Positions 55,985 through 64,000 of a stretch of DNA of 64,000 nt are shown here, piece by piece. Where the stretch lies: assembly GCF_910589235.1 (NCBI RefSeq), contig NC_060960.1, positions 4,695,839 to 4,759,838 on the forward strand. The letters are read 5' to 3'. The translations under genes and the position numbers were made by a program. Origin of the DNA: Vespa crabro (Eukaryota; Arthropoda; Insecta; Hymenoptera; Vespidae). The notes under the pieces were generated by a model. That model worked only from the letters and a program-made list of their open reading frames with translations. It was not told where the DNA came from and searched no databases. How positions within the stretch are numbered: the stretch's first letter is position 1; the number at the start of each line of letters is the position of its first letter.

Positions 55985-56081
55985 TTCTTTCTCTCTCGTT
56001 CTCTATATCTATCTATCTATCTATCTCACTGCTTCTTTCTTTTCCACTTAATCTTTCTCTCTCTGTCTGTCTCTGTCTCTG

Positions 56082-56138
<57 letters not shown>

Positions 56139-56140
56139 GT
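55932..56140. repeat. Compound CT / ATCT / CTGT array, about 210 bp
   Basis: (CTTT)n and (CT)n to 55980, then TTCTTTC units. (ATCT)n at about 56003-56026, (CTGT)n at about 56064-56082 and a pure (CT)n core at 56085-56126 follow. The longest compound simple repeat in the window. Confidence 0.95.
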
Positions 56141-56204
56141 TTCACTCGTTGATTCGTTCGCTCTCACTCTCTCGTCCTCGCTTGCTGTAGTATGTCTGTC
56201 AGCA

Positions 56205-56350
56205 TGACACCGAGCGACGCCTTCTTTATTATACATTCAATTATTAGGCGCTGCGCATGACAAGCGCTATTGCATATTTATATCTGCCAGCCGAAGCGAG
56301 CTCAGCTGGATAAGGGGGTTCCTGACAGCCCGTCACGAGCATACGTTAAC
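56205..56350. promoter_or_regulatory. Candidate conserved non-coding block 20
   Basis: TTTATTATACATTCAATTATTAGG (core 56230-56247), a GCGCTGCGCATG run, CAAGCGCTATTGCATATTTA and AAGCGAGCTCAGCTGG. ATTGCATATTTA resembles a POU octamer (ATTTGCAT-like) only loosely. No gene-like frame; role inferred. Confidence 0.3.
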
Positions 56351-56374
56351 ATTCTTAATAACGTGCTTGTATAT

Positions 56375-57960
56375 ATACTTTTACGAATATACATACGTAT
56401 ATATGTATATATGTATGTACATATAATAACTATACAAGGTGTTCCTCGTAACTTCGTACCCCCATTAAAAGCGTTTTACTTTTTCTTTGCCATTTTTCAG
56501 AGAGAGGTTATTTAAATCGACGTTACACGTCTTTGCCCGTCCTCGTTGGGTGACGAATATTTTTAGCTCGTTCAACTGCTTCTTACCTCGATGCTATTAA
56601 AATCGTTTCATGGATTCTTTTTATATTTAGTCATATTATTTTTATTATGTTTTGTTTATGGTTTAAAATTCTTTAAGAATGCTAAGAAAATATTAATTTA
56701 TATATATATAAAAAGGAACTACTTATCTATTATAGATTAAAAGTTGCGAGACATATTTTAATTTTATAAGATCAATGAGAAAATCAATAACAAGTGAATT
56801 ATTTCAAAGATTTTGAATGGCCTTCTACGTACATATTTGATATTATAATATAAACAGGAAGATATCGGAGAGAAAATGACGAATATAAATATATTCTATA
56901 CATTAAAAGTATTAATTCATTGTATGTGTGTGGAAGATAAGAAGTCTTCCCGTTGAATCGAGTTAAATAAACGAGAGTAGAAATCACAAGTTTAAATTCT
57001 GAAATTCTTTTTAATACTCTATAGATAATCTTCTGAATCGTAATCTATTACGTGTAAACATTATAACTACTTTATATTCTGTGCTATATCACATCTTTTC
57101 TTCACTTTTAAAATTTTTCCACGTTTTGCGAATATATGACTAATAAATGTCAAGGTAGTATCAATTCTCAAGCTGGTAAATATTGGTCATCACCTATTTC
57201 AATTCTTATATCTTTTTTATTGTATACAATCGATTCTTCGATTAATAAAAACTGACTATTCTCGACTAAACACAGGATGTTTATTAATCCTTTCTAATCC
57301 TTAACACAAAGTATTGATTGGTGTTATTATTTTTGGAACAAGTGTTGATCTTCCAAAGAACGTTTCTTTTCATAAAACTTCGTTCTTATGCTACCCTGAT
57401 TAGGAGTGTCGACCATCTATTTCCAATTGATCCGATTATGATAGAGCTGATCCCGACCACTCCATCTGTTCCTATTGTTCAATAGCTACCGTAGTTGCTA
57501 CTGTGTCAACTGTCATAAAATGCCATAATATGGAACAATGATAGACAAGGCGAATCTTTTTTAACAATGGATCGGAATCAAATAAAAAATTTTGTATTTA
57601 TCAGCCGTCAGTCGAATATTTGAATTCATTAATTTGAGAAATAAAAACAAATTCTATATTTAATTCTTTAGTAGTTAATCTATAGTAGTCAAAAAAAAAA
57701 ACAAAATAAGAATTAAACAATGCAATTTGATTTAAAACTATTAGGAAATTTGCTACTGCTTTTAAGATAATAATTGTTCTATAACAGAATTGTTTAAACA
57801 ACTTTACATCAGCAAATAAATAAATTTCCCATACATTTTGAGATTCTATTAGTAATGGAATATAGATAAATAATAACATTCTACAAATCTAGGAAATAAT
57901 TTAAAAATTTTTTTGTGCTTTACAAATATTTGAAATCTCAATTTCTTTTATATAATTAAT
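56375..57960. other. AT-rich spacer, no gene
   Basis: TATACATACGTATATATGTA-type dyads at 56389-56422, then AT-rich DNA. The part from about 57160 to 57960 may be the body of a decayed DNA transposon whose right end lies at 58019, but no transposase motif is recognisable. Confidence 0.5.
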
Positions 57961-57964
57961 AAAA

Positions 57965-58019
57965 CTTTAATTAAACTTTTTTCATAGTAACCCACAGGTC
58001 ACAGTATTGCCAATCGCTG
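57965..58019 (-). mobile_element. hAT-type transposon end (remnant)
   Basis: On the reverse strand this starts CAGCGATTGGCAATACTGTG and continues ACCTGTGGGTTACTATG with an A run. It is close to the CAGCGxTTGCCAACCTGTGGCCC terminal pattern of many hAT elements. The left end is not identified and no open transposase frame is present, so only the terminus is called. Confidence 0.45.
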
Positions 58020-60285
58020 ATCTAATATATCGACCGCTGTATTGTATCTGATTTCCGATTCCAAATTCCATATGCAGTACCAGGTATTTATATTGGATTA
58101 ACTCATTGCAGTAAGTTTTTATATTATATCTCACTTATATTCTTTTACATTTATTATTATTATTTTTCTATATTTTTTTATTAATCAAGTTTATTATACC
58201 TTGCTCGATCATCGAGATCTAATTTATAATTCTGTTCTGCAACTCTAGGAACTGCCAGGAGCATTGAAAACCTATCTTTAACAGTAAAGAAAAACACCCG
58301 TCACAGAATATATGGACAACTTTATTGGAATTGTGATTCCTTTCACGCTCTTTGACATAATACTATGAGACGTCTTATCCCTGAAGCATGAAAAAGAAGT
58401 TAAGAGTGATAGTCGATCGACAGGAACAAAGTAGCAATTTTCCTGTTACAGTCACGTTTCATATAATTCTTTTTTTTTCTTCATTCCTTTACATTATTAT
58501 CAAATGCGGTATAACACGTTGAACTTATTCACAAACGACGCGAACGGTGAATTACATTCCCAGTCGTCGTGGCAGTAGCTTTCGTCGTCAACAAAATGCT
58601 GACCTCCGATCATATATCAAACACCGCCTACGGTGAGCTCGTACCATAAAAAGAATAAAAGCTTTCTTATTTTCTCGTGGTCATGGCCGCCCGCTTTGAT
58701 ATACGATACATTTGTACCGTGTCGGGCAAAAGCCTTCGAAAAGCCGATCATCCAGCATAACAACATTTTTATGCCAAAGTGCCCTATGCGACCGACGAGA
58801 ATTGACAGAATTCGAAAAACAGCTGACGTGCCACGATAGAAAGGTAACCATCGCTCTTTCCAATTTCTAAGTCACCTCCACCAAAATCCTTCTCTCTTTT
58901 CTTTTCCATCGGTTTAAATAACCTCAACTCAAATACGTTCGCTTCTACGAAAGAGGAAACTAATAAATCGCTGCTCTGTTGGCGATCATTTTCAACGTCC
59001 ATTCGAAAATACATATGTACATAATTGCATCTTTCTTTCTTTTCTTTTCCTTTTTCTCTTATACGATGCAGCTGTTCGCTAACTTAACCATTAAGCGTCG
59101 GATCGCGTAGACCATTCTTACGCAAAAGTAGTAAAACTAATGTATGCCTAACGATAGTATGAATCATAGGTAATTTCTCGCGATCGGCCGAGATAATTCA
59201 AGCTGATCGCGTTAGTCAGTGTCAATGGATAACGTCGTGATCGAGCGTGGCGAACGAAGTTGTAATCACGATACCAATACCGCTGTCAGCTGCTGAGACT
59301 ACATATGTATGTACATCAGGTGGCGGAGAAGTTACGTTCATCGATTCTTACATATGTATGTAAGTATGTATCTACGTTACTATATATCGTTTCAACATTT
59401 TACGTTGCTTTACTTCTTTTACTAAATTCACGATTTCTTTCTATGTCGACGTACGATTAAAATACCGTTACTAAAACCATTACGAAAATTATGCAAGACG
59501 TTGAAACAGATTTTATGGATAAAAGACACGAGTCGTAAGTTTTGTACCTATATACATTCATACACAGAACGATTGTAATCGACGTTCACTTCTTCCCGGA
59601 GGTAGCAGTAACGTTGAACTACAAATTACATTCTGTAACAAATTACCTCATAATGTACTTATGTCGTTATAACTAAGAAAAATTTTACCGTCCCTTTCGA
59701 ACCTCTCTCGTTTCTTTTTCTTATCCTTCAACATCAATGATGATACATGACATTAAGATACAATTTGTTATTTTACGCGATGCCTCGAACAAGTAGAGCG
59801 TCTCTATCCACTCGTCGAGAATATGAAAGAAAAAAGGAAAAAAAAAAAGAAAGAGAAAGAAAAATCAGCATGATCGAACACATCGATCATATGGCATCGA
59901 AACTTTTTTCGAATTCCCGAGATAGACGAAGAAGGTATACAGAAAGAAAGAGAGAACCTCAACTAACTGGTAATTCCTTCGAAGCAGTCTTCGACTTTTT
60001 TGGATTTCATCGAGCTCTCCGGCTCGAGGTAAGGAACGTCGAATCGGCGAAAGAATCCGCGACAGAGCGGCATCTGTGACGGATATGCGGTACGGGCCGC
60101 CTATCCGCGGCATCTTAACGGCAAGAGCCGCGTCGTTATGGGCACGACGTTGACGGACGGCTCTCTTACGCACGCTTGACGGGAAACACAAATTGTAGGC
60201 GCAGCTGCGCCGATAGTAATCAAGAAACACGCTAGGTAGCAAAGTAGAGTGGCCGGATAATAATCCTACCTCTCCCTTCATCTTC
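58020..60285. other. Unique spacer, no gene
   Basis: 58.5-59.3 kb is complex and CpG-rich, and includes GCTGTCAGCTGCTGAG and a CAGGTG E-box near 59319. TACATATGTATGTA words recur at about 59002, 59300 and 59350. 59828-59860 is A/GA-rich. No gene, domain or RNA recognised. Confidence 0.5.
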
Positions 60286-60291
60286 TATCTC

Positions 60292-60292
<1 letters not shown>

Positions 60293-60331
<39 letters not shown>
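60293..60331. repeat. (CT)n microsatellite
   Basis: Pure CT to 60330, then CACCTCTCTCTTTC. Confidence 0.96.
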
Positions 60332-60334
<3 letters not shown>

Positions 60335-60450
60335 TCTCTCTTTCTCACACACATTATGCGTCTTTTTTCTCTCGGGTACAAGTCTTATACGCACGATAGG
60401 CGTTATGCAGACATGCAGGAGACACCGAGAGAAAATGTGAGACAAAGATC

Positions 60451-60490
60451 GAGAGAGAGAAAGAGAGCAAGAGAGAGAGAGAAGGAGAAG
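60451..60490. repeat. (GA)n tract
   Basis: GAGAGAGAGAAAGAGAGCAAG and AGAGAGAGAGAAGG. It lies about 120 bp after a complementary CT tract. Confidence 0.92.
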
Positions 60491-60494
60491 ACAT

Positions 60495-61230
60495 AGAGAC
60501 AGGAGATGAAACAGGACATGGCTTCACAGGAAAATGATGTTGATACAGGTCGATACCTGTCATCCGTTGGCCGATCTACTGTCAAGATTGTTCGTAGCTC
60601 GGGATACTCCTCGCTTTATACGAATAGTCTGACGTTCGTGTGCGTAGTACCTCGCTAGGATGGAGTCCGGCCACGGTCGTGACAGTGACATACTATGGTA
60701 AGCCTGCAAAATGTACCGCGAAATGCGCCCCAAGACGAAAACCTTTTAGCCTCCTGACAATAGATGTGAATACCGTGACGGCGAAAGAAATAGAAAAATA
60801 ATCTGACGAGTGCACGGTGATTTCTCGAAAAATATATCTTGTGCGATATCAAAGATACACACAATTGACTATTTCGTTCTAATCCATGTGAAAAAAATGA
60901 GAAAAAAGATTAATTTGCAATCGCAACTTACGTTTGGTTTAAATCACATACCGAAGAAACGACTAAATTCTTAAGCGTTAAAATCACTTAAAATACCTAC
61001 CACTATGGTTATGTAAAAAAAAGAAGTTCTAACGACGAATTAAAGGTTGCAACACTCTAAGCGCTGCACACTTGGAATAATCTTTTTAAGTACGTCTGGT
61101 TACTTGCCATAATTATAAACGCATACGACGTGCTTTCCACGCTTGCATTCCATGAGTGTCATTGTCGTTAGTGTAACATAGACGTCTCTTCCACCCCTCC
61201 ATTCCTTCCCTTTCTACTGATGTCGGCCTA
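60495..61230. other. Spacer, no gene
   Basis: Unique, then AT-rich sequence with A runs at 60889-60905 and 61014-61023. No gene recognised. Confidence 0.5.
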
Positions 61231-61262
61231 TGTTCCCCTCTCTTCTTCTTCTCTCTCTCTCA

Positions 61263-61267
<5 letters not shown>

Positions 61268-61305
<38 letters not shown>
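61268..61305. repeat. (CT)n microsatellite
   Basis: Pure CT core, preceded by CTTCTTCTTCTCTCTCTCTC and CACAA. Confidence 0.96.
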
Positions 61306-61311
<6 letters not shown>

Positions 61312-61458
61312 TCATCCTCCTTCATCGTCGAGCTGCTGCCCTCTGCCAGAGCTTCAAGGCGGACGCATTAATTTGCCGAGGCGTGCCTAATTCTATGTGA
61401 CACGCTCTTTCGTTTGCCTTCGCTCATTCTCACTTCCCTTCCCCTGTCCACATCGTTT

Positions 61459-61462
<4 letters not shown>

Positions 61463-61498
<36 letters not shown>
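61463..61498. repeat. (TC)n microsatellite
   Basis: Pure TC core after GCTT, 160 bp downstream of the previous CT tract in the same orientation. Confidence 0.96.
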
Positions 61499-61499
<1 letters not shown>

Positions 61500-62290
61500 A
61501 TGAGTCAACGGTATTAAAGCGACAAGTTTACATGCTGAAGCTACCTAACCACCGACGTGCGTATACATACGCGAGACTTTGTTATCGTGGAATCATCGCA
61601 GGCGTATCTCAAACGAAATTCCATTCCCACTCGTGATTGCGAATCTAATTTTATCATGCTTTCGTAGAAACGACGTTGATCCTTCCTTGGATATACGCTG
61701 AGCTATTACGTTTCTGCATGCTCGTTGATTCGCCGGTTTTACGATTTACGTAAACTTACGTCAAGTTTGGATATCACTTTTTCTGCAATTTAACAGATGT
61801 ACATTATTTTATAAAATATTTTTATTTCACGTTTCTTCGAAGGTAGAATCGTTATTATTGTTTTTCTTTCTTTTTCTTAAGTTCGTTCATACAAAATCTA
61901 TATATACATATATATATATATATTTTTTTTTTCACGCATAAATAATACATATGTGATCGTTTATAAAAATTTCATGAAAAATTGAAGATCACAGAAAATA
62001 TACTTTGAAAGGATTGCGTTAGAGAATATAAAGGTTGATATTTTGAGCGAAGGGATTTTTTTTTTACCTCTTTCCTCTTACGACACTCATCCATTGTCCT
62101 CCTGCCAACAAGTACAGCGGCCTTGAAACGCGAGTCATCGACCTAGACAGAAGACAAAACTCATCCCACAACGCGTTACGATAGGGATAAGACGGAATAA
62201 TAGAGCGCGTAGACATTAGAATGTTAATTAATCTCATATTTCGCCACAATAGCTCTAATTTCGTTATATTTACAAAATGTGTACAAGCGT
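61500..62290. other. Spacer, no gene
   Basis: Unique to 61790, then AT-rich with a TATATA run at 61909-61922 and T runs. Nothing recognised. Confidence 0.5.
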
Positions 62291-62296
62291 TTACTT

Positions 62297-62444
62297 GTCA
62301 GTCAGTCAGTCAGTCACCCAGTCATTCAGTCACTCATGCAGTCAGTCAGCCAGTCAGCCAGTCAGCCAGTCAGCCAGTCAGCCAGTCAGTCAGTCAGTCA
62401 GTCAGTCAGTCAGTCAAAGAGTCCAGTCAGTCAGTTAGTTAGTT
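62297..62444. repeat. (CAGT)n tetranucleotide array, about 148 bp
   Basis: GTCA units with CACC, CAGC and CATT variants. A central block alternates CAGT and CAGC (period 8). The last 40 bp returns to pure CAGT, then GTTAGTTAGTT. All + frames read as Ser-Val-Ser-Gln repeats because the period is 4. Confidence 0.95.
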
Positions 62445-62449
62445 GACAA

Positions 62450-62980
62450 GATAGGAGAGACAATCGTGCTTCGTGGTTAAAGGGAACACCAACGACTAAA
62501 TAGAGATCGTAAGAGATATTATTTATGCAACGGATGTACATTCGAAACTCTTTCAATTGGTAAAGTTCTAAAATAGAATGTTAATAAACTATATTCTATA
62601 GAATGAAGAATAACTCTCTGGAACGTTTTATTATCTAGAAATCTATTTCTTTTGTCGAACCCTACACATCATTTTCTATCTCTTAGATTACATACATATG
62701 TTCTATACAAATTATACTTTTTTTCTCTATAATTGAAAATGAAATAGATTCACAATAATTTAAACGAGGTAGCAGCAATTCTATAGAAAAAAAAAAAAAT
62801 AAAAATAATAATCTAATTTCTAAAACGATAATAATAACAGATGGAATTATTTACTTGATCATATATTATATTAGAAATATTTTATAATACTCTTTAAAAA
62901 ATTTTTATTGTTATCAATATCTATAGGTACAAATCTATCGTAAGTTAAATATCATTTTGTTATTATTCAAATAGTAATTT
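62450..62980. other. AT-rich spacer, no gene
   Basis: Strongly AT-rich, with an A13 run near 62788. No gene. Confidence 0.6.
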
Positions 62981-62984
62981 GTTA

Positions 62985-63125
62985 AGGTTAACACGACTAT
63001 AGATTGATTTGGATCGCATAATTAGGTGGCTCGATTGAGGCCGTTTATTGGAGTTCTCCGAAGAAGTCCACCTTTCGCGCCAAGAATCTCGAGGCACGCA
63101 ACCGTTCACAAATGATCTATCTTGC
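62985..63125. promoter_or_regulatory. Candidate conserved non-coding block 21
   Basis: Sharp change from AT-rich to complex sequence: GATTGATTTGGATCGC, GCATAATTAGGTGG (63016-63029), GAGGCCGTTTATTGG, and CCACCTTTCGCGCC. Homeodomain-like ATAATTAGG and TTTATTG cores. No gene-like frame; role inferred. Confidence 0.36.
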
Positions 63126-63129
63126 GTGT

Positions 63130-64000
63130 CTTGCCAAGAAACATAGAAAATACATATTAATGAGTTGTTAAGTAGTCATCCGTAGAAGAGGAAATAAAGA
63201 TAGCATTTAAAACTGCTCGGTAAAAAAAAAAAAGTTATGGAATAAGAGAAAGGTCCTTCCTTGAACGAACTACAAATCCAATTCAAATTCCGTTCTAAAC
63301 GCTATCAATAAAACTGTGCCGGCTACTCGTACATTGTTCTAAATCGCCCTCGGAGCAGCGAGTCCGCCGGCTATATCGGCTTTATGCCAGCGTGAAGCAG
63401 CCAACTATACGCCGCGCAAGGAAACACAAACTTTATACGTTACGGCGAAACTACCGCATCGGGGGGAACAAAAGACTTTCACAGAGACATTACGAAAGAG
63501 GAAAATATGTGGGCACACCGGTATGGTGGCTCGTAAAGTGGAAACGCGCAGGAGCTCGCCGACGGGCAACCTAAAGAGACTAAGAGAAAGAGAGAGAAGC
63601 CTACGCGAGAAAACGTTGCCGCGTAGCCTTTTTCTCTGAATTTTGCTAAATTAAACGCGGGCGACGCGGCTTATCGCGACTCAACTATCGCGCTTAACCC
63701 TTAACGAGGATATTATGCGCGTACGTTGGAACTCGATTATGGCATCGTCGATCAGATTATACCTTAAACCGAACCGTTCCTATGTATTATCTCTTGTAAT
63801 TTGAATACCTTTGCGTCTGTTATTCGTTGCCGCTCGAACGATTTCATCTCTTGAATTCGAGTGAAATATTAATGAAAATATTATACTCGAGATGAAATTG
63901 GATTGCTATGGGATAAGGGGATAGGGGCAGATGAATTTATGTGAAATTGAATTAATAATTAGATATGCTCGTTAAAATGTTCTTTTGAAATAATCTTGTA
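63130..64000. other. Unique spacer to window end, no gene
   Basis: 63310-63470 is complex (GTGCCGGCTACTCG, CCGCCGGCTATATCGGC) and could be another conserved block. A short GA-like patch (AGAGACTAAGAGAAAGAGAG) lies at 63575-63597. A GTG-started frame at 63392-63574 is Arg/Lys-rich without a domain. Confidence 0.45.

Noticed and set aside
56437..56560. ACAAGGTGTTCCTCGTAACTT, similar to transposon ends of the CAGGGTGTTC type
   Set aside because: Only a short resemblance; no inverted partner, target duplication or coding body is visible.
62297..62444. Regular repeats considered as a CRISPR array
   Set aside because: Period is 4 bp with no unique spacers; this is a microsatellite in a eukaryotic context.
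1..64000. tRNA, 5S and U-snRNA genes
   Set aside because: No GGTTCGANTCC B-box with a matching A-box and cloverleaf was found. The nearest word (GGTTCGAATTT at about 18871) has no acceptor stem.

Overview
The window looks like a gene-free stretch of an insect nuclear genome, most plausibly hymenopteran (bee, ant or wasp). The reasons are an AT-rich background in which CpG is abundant rather than depleted (TCGCG, CGATCG and ACGAACG words occur throughout), a very high density of GA/CT dinucleotide microsatellites, and the absence of any operon, ribosome-binding-site or dense coding structure. The order-level assignment is inference; no marker gene is present to confirm it.

No protein-coding gene can be supported. 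The longest open frames (about 150-240 codons) lie on low-complexity DNA: CT/GA tracts read as Ser-Leu or Arg-Glu runs, and poly-A read as Lys. Several of them lack an ATG start. No tRNA, rRNA, snRNA, known miRNA, reverse transcriptase, intact transposase or CRISPR array was recognised. The window is therefore either a large intergenic desert or the inside of a very long intron.

Layout: 0-20 kb alternates AT-rich spacers, (GA)n/(CT)n tracts and compact higher-complexity blocks with homeodomain-like words (about 1.1-1.4, 5.9-6.0, 7.4-7.7, 10.4-10.5, 15.9-16.1 and 18.0-18.2 kb). From 20.25 to 28.05 kb there are no GA tracts. That part is AT-rich, with a more complex island at 24.4-26.4 kb holding a TATA-box-like site inside an inverted repeat and a 106-bp tandem duplication. 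From 28 to 50.6 kb microsatellites are densest, and a cluster at 30.2-31.0 kb carries four different simple repeats in a row. Further regulatory-looking blocks lie at 30.5, 31.1-31.3, 32.3-32.5, 33.8-34.0, 39.1-39.2, 41.2-41.3, 42.0, 43.9, 44.5-44.8 and 48.6 kb. From 51 to 64 kb there are two decayed hAT-type DNA transposon ends (51.2-51.5 and 58.0 kb), more CT tracts, a (CAGT)n array at 62.3 kb and a conserved-looking block at 63.0 kb.

The best working model is a cis-regulatory landscape for a developmental gene outside the window: many short complex islands set in simple-sequence DNA, with GA tracts that could bind GAGA-factor-like proteins. No novel enzyme or defence system was found. The individual items most worth checking are a GATA/E-box/GATA palindrome at 11956-11975, an 11-bp perfect stem at 14479-14505, the TATA-bearing inverted repeat at 24553-24617, the 106-bp duplication, and the conserved-looking blocks.
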